From positions 37,738 to 101,737 of the forward strand of contig MFPT01000021.1 in NCBI GenBank assembly GCA_001782805.1: a DNA stretch of 64,000 nucleotides. Reading direction: 5' to 3'. The position numbers and the translations under genes are program-made. Source of the stretch: Candidatus Magasanikbacteria bacterium RIFCSPHIGHO2_01_FULL_41_23. Lineage in GTDB: Bacteria > Patescibacteria > ABY1 > Magasanikbacterales > UBA922. Numbering within the stretch: position 1 is the first letter of the stretch; every line of letters starts with the position of its first letter. The notes below the pieces were generated by a model, which searched no databases, had not been told where the DNA came from, and saw only the letters and a list, made by a program, of their open reading frames with translations. Below, in pieces: positions 1-7,841 of this stretch.

Positions 1-75
1 TTTACCGACGTTGGCTCGACCGATAATCACGGCGATTGGTAAATTGCGTGTTGGTTTGGTTGTTGGAGTTGCCAT
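1..75 (-). CDS. der: GTPase Der, N-terminal fragment
   Basis: Twenty-five N-terminal residues are visible before the gene runs off the left edge. They read from ATG at 75 into a hydrophobic beta strand and the G1 P-loop 'GRANVGK', the pattern that opens the first GTPase domain of Der/EngA, a 50S ribosome assembly factor. The usual proline of GRPNVGKS is alanine here. The start lies only 4 nt downstream of the LCP gene, so the two are probably cotranscribed. Other TRAFAC GTPases (Era, MnmE) have similar P-loops, but a G1 motif this close to the N terminus with 'NVGK' fits Der best. Confidence 0.6.
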   Translation of the reverse strand, partial: MATPTTKPTRNLPIAVIIGRANVGK

Positions 76-79
76 ATAA

Positions 80-1609
80 TTAATCAATAAAATCATCGCC
101 GAGCATAATTAAAATATCGGTCGAAGTGGATGGATGAATGGTCGAAGGAATATTTTGGGTGGTGGAAATTTTTAATTCATCAACCAATATATCCAGTATT
201 GTTGACGGCGTATTTTTTTGCAAGACATATATTTTGCTTTGGCTGATTGGTTTTTCTTGAGTATTGTTGACGGTAGTAATTGCAATGGATCGAAATTCCA
301 AACGCCGACGGACTCTCGCGGCCAATCCCGCGTTCCATGTGCCGTTTTGAATTTCCAAAATCGGTTCTACGGTTTTTGGCGCAAAAGTTTCAACCGGATT
401 TTTTTCTTTATTTTTAATATCCGCGTTGAAAAAAGGATTTTCCGCTGACGCGTTCGTGAGGGCAATTGCTTTGTTTGGATCACCATTAAAAATTAATTTA
501 ATGGAGTCATTGATGGCGTTAAAATTATCGGTTTTGGGATACAAGATGTATGCGCCGCTTGAGGTAAATGTGCTTTTCAGAAAGCCATCGGGATTGGAAT
601 CCAAAACTAGAGAAATGATGCGGCCGGTATCAAGTGTTTGGCCTGTTTTTGCCAAAGAAACCAATTCGTCAAATTCCATGTTGGTCGTCAAATGCGATTC
701 AAGTGAATTCATAATATTGTTCGCGCGAAGGGGATTGAGGTATGTTCCAATGTCAGATAATTTTTGCTTAAGAGCCAAAAGAATTTTTTGTTGTCGTCGA
801 GCCCGTGCAAAATCCGATCCCTCGTTGTTATTGCCATGTCGGGAGCGTGCGAATGTGAGGGCAGTTTGTCCATCCATGGTTTGCTCTCCAGCGGTAAATG
901 ACACTGTTTGGTATTCGTCATAGGGCGCCGGAAACATGGGATCGGTAAAACTGCGATCCACGGTTACCGTTACCCCATCCAGTTCATTAATTATTTCCGC
1001 AAAGGCTTTGAAATCCAATCGAATGTAGTAGGGAATGTCAATGTTGAATGTTTGGGAAATGAGTTCTGTGGCCGCGGCCGCGCCCCAATTGGGTTTTTTT
1101 AACTCGCCATAGGCATTGACATGATTGATTTTTTGGTAACCATAACCGGGAATATCCACGCCCAAATCGCGAGGAATGGAAATTAAAGCCACTTGTTTGG
1201 TGGATGGTTTGATGCTGGCAATCATTATCGTGTCAGTTAGGAATGGTCCATCGTGACCTGGCCCGCCCATTCCCAAAAGCAAAATATTTATCCGATCAGT
1301 TTTGGCTCCAGCCAGATTTGAATTTCCTGTTTCACTGTTACCAAAGGCGATGTAACTTATTTTTTTCAATAAACTTTTTGGTTTTTTGGGTTCTAGAGTT
1401 ACTCCGGCACGGATTGTATCTGTTGTAACAGTTAAACTATTATACCACCACATGCTTCCAGCCAGCAAAAATATCGCCAGCAACAAAAAAAGCGCTTTCT
1501 TGCGGCGTCCTTTTCCCTCTTTAGCCAATTCATTCGGTTCAAAATCGCGAGGCGGATGATTTGACGGTTCTTCAACCTCGCTCATAAAATTAATCGCATG
1601 TGGCACCAT
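80..1609 (-). CDS. LytR-CpsA-Psr (LCP) family cell-wall ligase
   Basis: LCP proteins transfer undecaprenyl-linked glycopolymers to peptidoglycan at the outer membrane face. The 509-aa product has a charged cytoplasmic N terminus, one membrane helix (about residues 39-56) and an extracytoplasmic LCP core from about 105 to 330. Visible hallmarks are 'LLLGMGG', 'TDTIM', the 'SIPRD' arginine near 147 and the pyrophosphate-binding arginines in 'FARSRHG' and 'DFARARRQQKIL'. A LytR_C-like domain follows at about 420-500. An alternative start is Met9 at 1585. The promoter at 1619-1647 would start transcription only a few nt before the first ATG, which favours 1609 and a nearly leaderless mRNA. Polymer substrate unknown. 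Confidence 0.88.
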   Translation of the reverse strand: MVPHAINFMSEVEEPSNHPPRDFEPNELAKEGKGRRKKALFLLLAIFLLAGSMWWYNSLTVTTDTIRAGVTLEPKKPKSLLKKISYIAFGNSETGNSNLAGAKTDRINILLLGMGGPGHDGPFLTDTIMIASIKPSTKQVALISIPRDLGVDIPGYGYQKINHVNAYGELKKPNWGAAAATELISQTFNIDIPYYIRLDFKAFAEIINELDGVTVTVDRSFTDPMFPAPYDEYQTVSFTAGEQTMDGQTALTFARSRHGNNNEGSDFARARRQQKILLALKQKLSDIGTYLNPLRANNIMNSLESHLTTNMEFDELVSLAKTGQTLDTGRIISLVLDSNPDGFLKSTFTSSGAYILYPKTDNFNAINDSIKLIFNGDPNKAIALTNASAENPFFNADIKNKEKNPVETFAPKTVEPILEIQNGTWNAGLAARVRRRLEFRSIAITTVNNTQEKPISQSKIYVLQKNTPSTILDILVDELKISTTQNIPSTIHPSTSTDILIMLGDDFID

Positions 1610-1618
1610 AGCTTTAAC

Positions 1619-1647
1619 ACTATAACGGATTTTTTTGGTTTTGGCAA
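1619..1647 (-). promoter_or_regulatory. Promoter of the LCP gene
   Basis: Reading the minus strand, TTGCCA and TATAGT are separated by exactly 17 nt. The -10 box ends 9 nt before ATG 1609, so the transcript would have a leader of only about 2-3 nt. Confidence 0.6.
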
Positions 1648-1676
1648 GGGATTTTTAGGAGAGTTATTATCCTGAT

Positions 1677-1705
1677 TTGACACACAAAACAAGATGTGGA
1701 ATAAT
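1677..1705 (+). promoter_or_regulatory. Promoter of the zinc-ribbon-like gene
   Basis: TTGACA, 17 nt, AATAAT. Predicted transcription start is near 1712, giving a leader of about 20 nt before ATG 1734. Confidence 0.5.
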
Positions 1706-1733
1706 TCTTTCATAATTTATTAACTAAAATTCT

Positions 1734-2186
1734 ATGTCAGGTCCAGAAGGATCAGGAGAATCATGTCCACAATGTAACCAACCAAAGTTTGCTTGTAAAT
1801 GTCCCAAGACTACGGCAGAAGCACAGGGAGGTCAAGCACCAGAAATTTCGGCAAATTTACAGGATCAAGATACTGCATCAAATGAAAAATATCCAAGACC
1901 TGGTTCTCCTGAAGCACAAGAACTTCATCGTTTACACGAAGAATTTTATAGAAATAATGGAGGACCTACCCCAAGAGAAGCTGGGTTAGAACAGTTACAA
2001 TATAATTGGCAACAAGAAGAAATATTGGGTGTACCGCGTGATCAAAGAGGGAAGGAACAATATGAAAATCCAAATAGTAGACAGAATCTTACTGATAAAG
2101 CGTTTTTTCAGACACCAGAGGCCGTAGCAGAATTCGAAAAGAATGGATGGACTCTACCAAAAAGTGGAGTTGATGAGAATAAATAA
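1734..2186 (+). CDS. Hypothetical protein with N-terminal CxxC/CxC motif
   Basis: A 150-aa soluble, hydrophilic protein that I do not recognise. The first 24 residues contain 'CPQCNQPKFACKCP': a CxxC pair followed by CxC, suggesting a small zinc-binding ribbon. The rest is rich in Gln, Glu, Pro and Asn, has no membrane segment and looks largely disordered or helical. It has its own promoter (1677-1705) and a hairpin terminator right after the stop, so it is monocistronic. Third-position base use is similar to neighbouring genes. Function unknown. Confidence 0.7.
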   Translation: MSGPEGSGESCPQCNQPKFACKCPKTTAEAQGGQAPEISANLQDQDTASNEKYPRPGSPEAQELHRLHEEFYRNNGGPTPREAGLEQLQYNWQQEEILGVPRDQRGKEQYENPNSRQNLTDKAFFQTPEAVAEFEKNGWTLPKSGVDENK

Positions 2187-2203
2187 TAAAAGAAAGATTT
2201 TTA

Positions 2204-2234
2204 ACCGGTTATTTCTACATAGCCGGTTTTTTTA
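2204..2234 (+). terminator. Rho-independent terminator
   Basis: Arms 2204-2213 and 2220-2229 pair over 10 bp (one G-T pair) around a 6-nt loop and are followed by a T-run. It ends the zinc-ribbon-like gene. Confidence 0.8.
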
Positions 2235-2288
2235 TATCGTTGACAAAAAGAATAATTTGGAGAATAATTAAAACATAAGAGGCCACAT

Positions 2289-2322
2289 CTTCGCCGAATT
2301 TTTTGATTCGACGAGGTTTTTT
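2289..2322 (+). terminator. Second hairpin with T-tail upstream of the toxin
   Basis: An 11-bp imperfect stem (2289-2299 with 2306-2316; one mismatch, one G-T) with a 6-nt loop is followed by six T. It is either a back-up terminator or an attenuator in the leader of the HigB-like gene that starts at 2352. Confidence 0.45.
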
Positions 2323-2351
2323 ATTTTACAAAAGAAAATTTTAAAATTAAT

Positions 2352-2666
2352 ATGGAGGTTCAGTTTTTTGATAAAAAAATAGAAGAATTTATTGATCATT
2401 TAGATAATATTGTTAATCCGAAAGTATTTCGGGTAATTGCTCTTTTGGAAGAATTTGGACCAAGTCTAGGAATGCCGCAAAGTAAGAAAATTGGTCAGCG
2501 ACTGTTTGAGCTCAGGATACTTGGTAAACAGCATATTCGTATTATATATACTTTTCATCGAGATTCGGCGATCTTGTTGCATGGATTTATTAAAAAATCA
2601 GAAAAAATTCCTCTGAAAGAAATTTGCCTTGCCAAAGCTAAATTATCGGTTCTTGACAGAAGATAA
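2352..2666 (+). CDS. HigB/Gp49-type toxin (RelE superfamily)
   Basis: A 104-aa protein with the layout of the phage-derived Gp49-like HigB family: an N-terminal beta strand and helix, then 'KIGQRLFELRI', 'IRIIYTFHRDSAILLHGFIKKSEKIP' as two separated blocks, and a basic helical end. Family members are ribosome-dependent mRNA endonucleases that arrest translation. It precedes its antitoxin, the toxin-first order typical of higBA. The last codons overlap an internal promoter for the antitoxin. Assignment to the family is strong; activity is inferred. Confidence 0.82.
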   Translation: MEVQFFDKKIEEFIDHLDNIVNPKVFRVIALLEEFGPSLGMPQSKKIGQRLFELRILGKQHIRIIYTFHRDSAILLHGFIKKSEKIPLKEICLAKAKLSVLDRR

Positions 2667-2681
2667 CATATACGTTATATT
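2653..2681 (+). promoter_or_regulatory. Internal antitoxin promoter with embedded operator
   Basis: Perfect TTGACA (2653-2658), 17 nt, TATATT (2676-2681), lying across the end of the toxin gene. Between the boxes is a 16-bp imperfect palindrome, ATAAC..GTTAT (2663-2678), a plausible XRE-antitoxin operator. The -10 box ends 7 nt before ATG 2689, predicting a leaderless antitoxin mRNA. Confidence 0.65.
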
Positions 2682-2688
2682 AATCTAT

Positions 2689-2964
2689 ATGAAAAACTTT
2701 TCAACTTTTAGGGAGGAACAGTTCAAAAAAAAACCAGGTCTTCGGGAGGCCTATGAAGCCCTTGGGCCGGAATATGAGTTAATTGCTCAGCTTATTCGGA
2801 AGCGTCTTAATAAAGGCCTAACTCAATCAGCCTTGGCCAAAAAAATTGGAACAAAACAGTCGGCGATTGCTCGTTTGGAGTCAGGAAACTATAACGCTTC
2901 GATTGCTTTCTTGGAAAAAGTTGCCAAGGCGCTGGATGCAAAGCTGGTCGTTTCAATTTTATAG
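2689..2964 (+). CDS. HigA-like XRE-family antitoxin
   Basis: A 91-aa DNA-binding protein. Residues about 38-88 form a Cro/C1-type helix-turn-helix with 'GLTQSALAKKIGTKQSAIARLESG', quoted here only in part as 'TQSALAKKIG' and 'QSAIARLESG'. The N-terminal 'FREEQFKKKPGLREAYEAL' segment is typical of antitoxins paired with Gp49/HigB toxins. ATG 2689 is chosen over an in-frame start at 2629 because the strong internal promoter lies between them. The protein should neutralise the upstream toxin and repress the operon through the palindrome at 2663-2678. Confidence 0.85.
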   Translation: MKNFSTFREEQFKKKPGLREAYEALGPEYELIAQLIRKRLNKGLTQSALAKKIGTKQSAIARLESGNYNASIAFLEKVAKALDAKLVVSIL

Positions 2965-2984
2965 ATTTTATTTTTACAAAATTG

Positions 2985-2993
2985 TGGTATACT
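2985..2993 (+). promoter_or_regulatory. Extended -10 promoter
   Basis: TGG TATACT, an extended -10 element. Its predicted start near 3000 leaves about 20 nt before ATG 3021. Confidence 0.4.
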
Positions 2994-3020
2994 TCTCATT
3001 ATCGTAAAGATACGACCACT

Positions 3021-3533
3021 ATGCCGCAAATAATTGGAAAAGAAGGAAGTACTGTTTTAACCGGCCAAATTTTGCATACTTGGGAAGTTTCCGAGTATGA
3101 ACAGCATGATCGGCCGATGCGCTGGTATCTCATTATGTTGGTGCTTGGTCTATTTTTGGTTGGTTACGGCCTGTTTACCAATAATTTTTTGTTTGCGCTG
3201 ATTGTTATATTGTTTTCCATTATTATTTTTTTGCAATCGCATCAGATTCCGCATCGTGTGCCGTTTAGCATCACTGATCTTGGTGTTCTCGTCAACAATC
3301 GCTTTTATATGTATTCCGAGTTTATGGATTTTTATATAATTTATAATCCACCGCAGGTAAAAACATTATTTTTGGAACCGGAAAGTACTTTTCGTCCGCG
3401 CTTGCGTGTGTTGCTTGGAGAAGAGGATCCCAATGAAATTAAATTTACGCTTCGCCAGTTTTTGTCGGAAAATGTGACCAAAGAAGAAGAGCCGTTATCG
3501 GACAAGATGGCGCGGGAATGGATGATACATTGA
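3021..3533 (+). CDS. Conserved two-helix membrane protein with C-terminal cytoplasmic domain
   Basis: A 170-aa protein of a type often seen in Patescibacteria. An N-terminal soluble strand region ('HTWEVSEYEQHDRP') leads into a hydrophobic hairpin of two membrane helices (about residues 37-75). About 90 residues with alternating strands follow, with 'YSEFMDFYIIYNPPQ' and 'LRVLLGEEDPNEIKFTL', resembling a small PH-like fold. The start at 3021 is preferred because an extended -10 element sits just upstream. The stop overlaps the -35 box of the tRNA-Arg promoter. Function unknown. Confidence 0.7.
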   Translation: MPQIIGKEGSTVLTGQILHTWEVSEYEQHDRPMRWYLIMLVLGLFLVGYGLFTNNFLFALIVILFSIIIFLQSHQIPHRVPFSITDLGVLVNNRFYMYSEFMDFYIIYNPPQVKTLFLEPESTFRPRLRVLLGEEDPNEIKFTLRQFLSENVTKEEEPLSDKMAREWMIH

Positions 3534-3558
3534 CGGGTTGGAAATTTTTTGCTATAGT
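3530..3558 (+). promoter_or_regulatory. tRNA-Arg promoter
   Basis: TTGACG, 17 nt, TATAGT. The -35 box overlaps the TGA stop of the preceding gene. Predicted start is near 3565, about 28 nt before the mature tRNA. Confidence 0.65.
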
Positions 3559-3592
3559 CACTGCGTTTTACCGCGTCTAAAATACGCAAAAC

Positions 3593-3664
3593 GCACCCGT
3601 CGTTCAATGGATAGGACAAGAGTTTGCGGAACTCTAGATCTAAGTTCGATTCTTAGCGGGTGCA
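3593..3664 (+). tRNA. tRNA-Arg(GCG)
   Basis: All four arms fold: acceptor GCACCCG with CGGGTGC (7/7 pairs), D stem GTTC/GGAC, anticodon stem AGAGT/ACTCT, T stem CTAAG/CTTAG. The 7-nt loop TTGCGGA puts anticodon GCG at 3626-3628, which reads the arginine codons CGC and CGU. The discriminator is A and CCA is not encoded. Most bacteria use an ACG (inosine) tRNA for this box, so GCG is notable. Confidence 0.88.
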
Positions 3665-3709
3665 CCGATTATTATTGATTTGTTCTGACGTATTCAAGAA
3701 GTTCGCACA

Positions 3710-5770
3710 ATGAATCTCCAAACTCCCATTACACAATTGAATAAAGTGGGGGATGTGTTGAGCTCTCGTTTGAAACGTCTGGGAATTTTTTGCGTACAGG
3801 ATTTATTATATTATTTTCCGTTTCGGTACGAAGACTTTAGTGAATTGGCCAAAATTGCGGATTTGGTTGAAGGAAAACAAGTAACAGTGCAGGCGAAAAT
3901 TGAATTGATTATGACGCGACGAAGTCCGCGCAAGCGAACAGTGTTAACTGAAGCCATGGTCTCGGATGAAAGTGGTCAGCTTCGCATTATTTGGTTTGGT
4001 CAGCCCTTTATTGCTCAAAATTTGCACGTTGGAGATGAAATTTATTTTTCCGGAAAAGTAACGCGCGATCGGTTGGGGTTACAAATGATTAGTCCGGAAT
4101 ACGAAAAAGTAAAAATTGAGACTGCGCATACAGCGCGAATTGTGCCTTTGTATCCTTTAACTGAAGGCATAACGCATAAACAGATGCGGTATTGGTTGAG
4201 GCAAGTAATTCATTTGGCCGAAACAATAGAGGATTGGTTGCCACTGGAAATTTTAAAAAAAGCGAGTTTACCTGGACTTGGGAAAGCCATGCGCGGCATT
4301 CATTTTCCGGAAAATGAAGAAGATTTGAAAATAAGCACAGCGCGACTTAAGTTTGATGAGTTGTATATTTTGCAATTGCGAGCGGAAATGATGCGGCAAT
4401 TATTGGCGCGATCCGTTGCGCCCCGCATAAAATTTGTGACCGAGCCAATTAAAAAATTTGTGGCTGATTTGCCATTCACTTTAACCAATGATCAAAAAGT
4501 CGCGGCGTGGGAAATTTTTAAAGATTTGGAACGCGCGACACCAATGAATAGATTGTTGGAAGGAGATGTGGGTTCGGGAAAAACTGTGGTCGCGGCGCTG
4601 GCAATGTATTTGGCGATTGAAAATGGTTATCAATGTGCGCTCATGGCGCCGACGGAAATTTTGGCTACGCAACATTATGCGACAATTACAAAATTATTGG
4701 ATAAAAAAATTACTTCGATTGGTTTGTTGACGGGCAGTACTAAACCAAAAGAAAAAATCACGATTGGCGCGCGATTGGAGGCGGGAGAAATTTCAATTAT
4801 TATCGGCACGCATGCGTTGTTGTCTGAAAGCGTGCAATTTAAAAATTTGGGCTTGGTGATTGTGGATGAACAACATCGGTTTGGTGTGGATCAACGCCGG
4901 AAAATGCGCGCACATAATAATGACGATACAGCGCCGCATTTTTTGAGCATGACTGCCACGCCGATTCCGCGTTCTTTTGCACTGACGTTATTTGGCGATT
5001 TGGATGTGTCCATTATTAAACAAATGCCGGTCGGTCGCAAACCAATAAAAACACGCGTGGTCGCGCCGCATAATCGCGAGAAAGCGTACGCGTTTATTCG
5101 CGAGGAAATAAAAAAAGGCAGACAGTGTTTTGTGATTTGTCCGTTGATTCAAGAAGATACTACTTCTGTTCCAACTCAGTCAAAATTATTGCGTGGCGAA
5201 CAAAAAACAGTTTTAAAAGAATATGAACATTTGTCCAAAGAAATTTTTCCGAATTTACGCGTGGGATTTTTGCATGGCAAAATGAAGGCGAAAGAAAAAA
5301 ATACGACAATGCAAAAATTTGCTAATGGCGAAACCGATATTTTAGTTGCGACTTCGGTTGTGGAAGTTGGTGTCAATATTCCCAATGCCAGCGTGATGAT
5401 GATTGAAGGCGCGGAACGATTTGGTTTGGCGCAATTGCATCAATTTCGCGGACGCGTGGGAAGAGCGGAACATCAATCATATTGTTTTTTATTTACTGAC
5501 AATGACACACAAAAAGTCACGGAGCGTTTGGCTTTATTTGAAAAAACTTTGGATGGTTTTGCCCTCGCTGAATATGATTTGGAAACGCGCGGGCCGGGCG
5601 AAGTATACGGCACTGCTCAAAGTGGTATGATGAATCTGCGTTTGGCCACGATGCGTGACATTGGTCTGATAAAACTGGCACGCGAACTGGCGCGCGGGAC
5701 AAATTTTACGAAATTTTTACAATTAAAAGAAAAAGTAAAAGAATGGGAAGAAAGGACGCATTTGGAATAA
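3710..5770 (+). CDS. recG: ATP-dependent DNA helicase RecG
   Basis: RecG remodels stalled replication forks and branched recombination intermediates. The 686-aa product has the full family length. An N-terminal OB-fold wedge domain lies at about 55-130, Walker A 'GDVGSGKT' at 285-292, the DEQH box at 386-389 followed by 'RFGVDQR', motif III 'SMTATPIPR', and the C-terminal motifs 'VATSVVEVGVNIPNA' and 'QFRGRVGRAEHQSYC'. The TRG-like region ends with 'LETRGPGEVYGTAQSG'. It lies 45 nt after tRNA-Arg with no obvious promoter between, so it may be read from the tRNA promoter. Confidence 0.97.
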   Translation: MNLQTPITQLNKVGDVLSSRLKRLGIFCVQDLLYYFPFRYEDFSELAKIADLVEGKQVTVQAKIELIMTRRSPRKRTVLTEAMVSDESGQLRIIWFGQPFIAQNLHVGDEIYFSGKVTRDRLGLQMISPEYEKVKIETAHTARIVPLYPLTEGITHKQMRYWLRQVIHLAETIEDWLPLEILKKASLPGLGKAMRGIHFPENEEDLKISTARLKFDELYILQLRAEMMRQLLARSVAPRIKFVTEPIKKFVADLPFTLTNDQKVAAWEIFKDLERATPMNRLLEGDVGSGKTVVAALAMYLAIENGYQCALMAPTEILATQHYATITKLLDKKITSIGLLTGSTKPKEKITIGARLEAGEISIIIGTHALLSESVQFKNLGLVIVDEQHRFGVDQRRKMRAHNNDDTAPHFLSMTATPIPRSFALTLFGDLDVSIIKQMPVGRKPIKTRVVAPHNREKAYAFIREEIKKGRQCFVICPLIQEDTTSVPTQSKLLRGEQKTVLKEYEHLSKEIFPNLRVGFLHGKMKAKEKNTTMQKFANGETDILVATSVVEVGVNIPNASVMMIEGAERFGLAQLHQFRGRVGRAEHQSYCFLFTDNDTQKVTERLALFEKTLDGFALAEYDLETRGPGEVYGTAQSGMMNLRLATMRDIGLIKLARELARGTNFTKFLQLKEKVKEWEERTHLE

Positions 5771-5838
5771 GGTATATTTGCTCATATATCTTCCGTTTGA
5801 TACACTAAGTAACGGTTTTATTTTTGGTTTAGTTTTTT

Positions 5839-7272
5839 ATGAATTCCATTCCGATCGCTTTAACCTACGATGATGTTTTAATTGTGCCGCGACGTTCCGG
5901 TCTTAATTCACGCAGTGAAGCCGTGACAACAACGCGGTTAACCAAGAAAATAAATTTGCATATTCCATTGGTCAGCGCGAATATGGACACGGTGACTGAA
6001 TCGCAAATGGCGATTGCGTTGGCGCGATTGGGCGGGATTGGAATTTTGCATCGCTTTATGACGATTGAAGAAAATATCGAAGAAGTAAAACGAGTTAAGC
6101 GCGCGCAAAATTTTGTGGTTCGCGATCCATACAGCATTGATCCGAATAAAACAATTGGTCAAGCCAAAGAATTTATTGCCAAATGCGGTGTAACGGGTTT
6201 GGTAGTGGCGAATGATGATGGACGTTTGCACGGGATTCTTTCGCGTCGAGATATGATGTTTGCGGAAAATGACCACGCACTTGTTTCGGAAATTATGACG
6301 CCGCGTGCCAAATTAATTGTGGGTGTTCCATCAACCACATTTGAAGAAGCCAAAAATATTTTTGCGCAAAATAAAATAGAAAAATTGCCGCTTGTGGATG
6401 AAGACAATAAAATTATTGGTTTAATTACCAGTGATGATATTCGGTTGAGGATTGATTATCCATTGGCTAATACTGATGAGAAAGGCAATCTTTTGGTGGG
6501 CGCTTCAATTGGCGTGAAAGGGGATTATATTGAGCGCGCGCAAGAATTAATTAAAGCCGGAGTGGATGTGCTGGTGATTGATATTGCGCACGGACACTCG
6601 GATTTAATGTTTGACGCGATTAAAAATGTTCGCGCGGCTTGCACAGATGTGCAATTGATTGCAGGTAATATCGCGACAAGCGGAGCGGCGCAAGAATTAT
6701 GTGAAGCCGGAGTTGATGGTTTAAAAGTGGGAGTGGGTCCGGGAACAATTTGCATTACTCGTTTGGTGACCGGATGTGGCGTGCCGCAATTATCCGCGGT
6801 GATGAATGTGGCCGCGACCGCACAAAAATATAATGTTCCGGTAATTGCGGACGGAGGAATTCAAAAATCCGGTGATATTGTAAAAGCGATTGGTGCGGGT
6901 GCGGATACGGTTATGCTGGGCGGATCTTTGGCTGGAACACATGAAAGTCCCGGTCTGATAATTAATCGCGATGGCAAGAAATATAAAGTTTGCCGCGGTA
7001 GCGCCAGTTTTGCGATTGCTGAACGTAGGCAAAAAGTGGGGCAAGAAAAAAAGGAAATGAATGAAGTTACGCCAGAAGGCGTGGAAGCAGTTGTGCCGTA
7101 TAAAGGGTATTTGGCGGAAATTGTCGGTCAATTTATTGGTGGTTTAAAATCAGGGATGAGCTATACCAATTCGCGAACGATTGGTGAATTGCAAAAAAAT
7201 TGTGATTTTGTGCGGATTACGAACGCGGGTTTGCGCGAAAGCGGGCCGCATGATTTGCAGGATGTGCGCTAG
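5839..7272 (+). CDS. guaB: Inosine-5'-monophosphate dehydrogenase
   Basis: GuaB oxidises IMP to XMP with NAD+, the committed step to GMP. The 477-aa product shows 'TYDDVLIVPRRS' at the N terminus, a CBS-domain pair inserted at about 95-205, 'DIAHGHSD', the catalytic loop 'GVGPGTICITR' with Cys305, 'ADGGIQKSGDIVKAIGAGA', and the flap region 'EGVEAVVPYKG'. The loop differs slightly from the common GPGSICTTR. No other purine genes are in the window, consistent with partial salvage-type metabolism. A strong terminator follows at 7336-7369. Confidence 0.97.
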   Translation: MNSIPIALTYDDVLIVPRRSGLNSRSEAVTTTRLTKKINLHIPLVSANMDTVTESQMAIALARLGGIGILHRFMTIEENIEEVKRVKRAQNFVVRDPYSIDPNKTIGQAKEFIAKCGVTGLVVANDDGRLHGILSRRDMMFAENDHALVSEIMTPRAKLIVGVPSTTFEEAKNIFAQNKIEKLPLVDEDNKIIGLITSDDIRLRIDYPLANTDEKGNLLVGASIGVKGDYIERAQELIKAGVDVLVIDIAHGHSDLMFDAIKNVRAACTDVQLIAGNIATSGAAQELCEAGVDGLKVGVGPGTICITRLVTGCGVPQLSAVMNVAATAQKYNVPVIADGGIQKSGDIVKAIGAGADTVMLGGSLAGTHESPGLIINRDGKKYKVCRGSASFAIAERRQKVGQEKKEMNEVTPEGVEAVVPYKGYLAEIVGQFIGGLKSGMSYTNSRTIGELQKNCDFVRITNAGLRESGPHDLQDVR

Positions 7273-7335
7273 AACTTGAATAAACTAGAAGCTGAATAAC
7301 TATTTAAGACTAAAAACAATTAATTTTTTTGGTGA

Positions 7336-7369
7336 GGGGGCTCCGACTTCATGTCGGAGCCCCCTTTTT
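7336..7369 (+). terminator. Strong terminator of guaB
   Basis: A perfect 12-bp GC-rich stem (7336-7347 with 7353-7364), a 5-nt loop and TTTTT. It also forms the left edge of the GC-rich small-gene cassette. Confidence 0.92.
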
Positions 7370-7388
7370 GTTCTTCCTCCTTTCTTCG

Positions 7389-7628
7389 CTAGGCGAAGTT
7401 CCCGTAGTAGCTCATGACGTGACCGAAGCCTCCGCGTGGCGAAGCGCGTCGGTGATGCTCGTTGTCGTCAGATCCCCCCTTCTTCTTAGGGGGATCCACG
7501 ATCGGCGACCGGTTTGTGGACAGGCTCCGCGGCGGACGGTAGGGGGTTCCATCGGCCGAGGGGATGTCCTCGGCACGTCGGAGGGGGTTTCCCTTGTCAT
7601 CCAGCGTCGCGGCACGAAATCTTTCCAT
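7389..7628 (-). CDS. GC-rich small hypothetical protein (79 aa)
   Basis: A 79-aa hydrophilic, basic protein beginning 'MERFRAATLDDKGNPLRR', with no membrane segment and no family I recognise. Codons end mostly in G or C (GCC, CTG, GAC, AAG, CCC), in sharp contrast with the A/T-ending codons of neighbouring core genes. A Shine-Dalgarno AAGGA lies 9 nt before ATG 7628, and a perfect consensus promoter lies further upstream at 7681-7709. The leader contains a perfect 8-bp palindrome hairpin (7645-7663). It is divergent from the GC-rich gene at 7842. The combination supports a real, probably transferred, gene of unknown function. Confidence 0.62.
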   Translation of the reverse strand: MERFRAATLDDKGNPLRRAEDIPSADGTPYRPPRSLSTNRSPIVDPPKKKGGSDDNEHHRRASPRGGFGHVMSYYGNFA

Positions 7629-7644
7629 GGTCAATGATCCTTGT

Positions 7645-7663
7645 GTCCCGACTTCGTCGGGAC
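7645..7663. repeat. Short palindromic repeat (GTCCCGAC type)
   Basis: GTCCCGAC and GTCGGGAC around a 3-nt loop. It is one of a dispersed family of short GC-rich palindromes in this window. Here it would form a hairpin in the mRNA leader of the 79-aa gene. Confidence 0.75.
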
Positions 7664-7680
7664 GGTTTGAGATGAAGAAG

Positions 7681-7709
7681 ATTATAAATAATTGTGATGC
7701 TTTTGTCAA
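7681..7709 (-). promoter_or_regulatory. Perfect consensus sigma-70-type promoter
   Basis: On the minus strand TTGACA, 17 nt, TATAAT: an exact match to the housekeeping consensus in both boxes and spacing. It drives the 79-aa gene with a leader of about 45 nt. Confidence 0.85.
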
Positions 7710-7746
7710 TAATTTTAGGCTAAAAAATTTTAAAAAAATGTTCGGT

Positions 7747-7775
7747 TTGACTTTTTTGCTTTTTTATTTTATTCT
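7747..7775 (+). promoter_or_regulatory. Promoter of the 65-aa gene
   Basis: TTGACT, 17 nt, TATTCT. It points away from the consensus promoter at 7681-7709, making a divergent promoter pair. Predicted leader is about 60 nt. Confidence 0.55.
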
Positions 7776-7841
7776 TTGAACAGATTGTTTTAATTTGGCT
7801 GAACAATGAGGGGTTGTTTGGTCAACTAAGGGGTTTTTTCA

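Noticed and set aside
5865..6276. Antisense open frames across guaB, and similar shadows over dnaE, pheT and glyQS
   Set aside because: They lie fully opposite conserved coding regions, have no recognisable domains and no promoters. They arise from codon bias.
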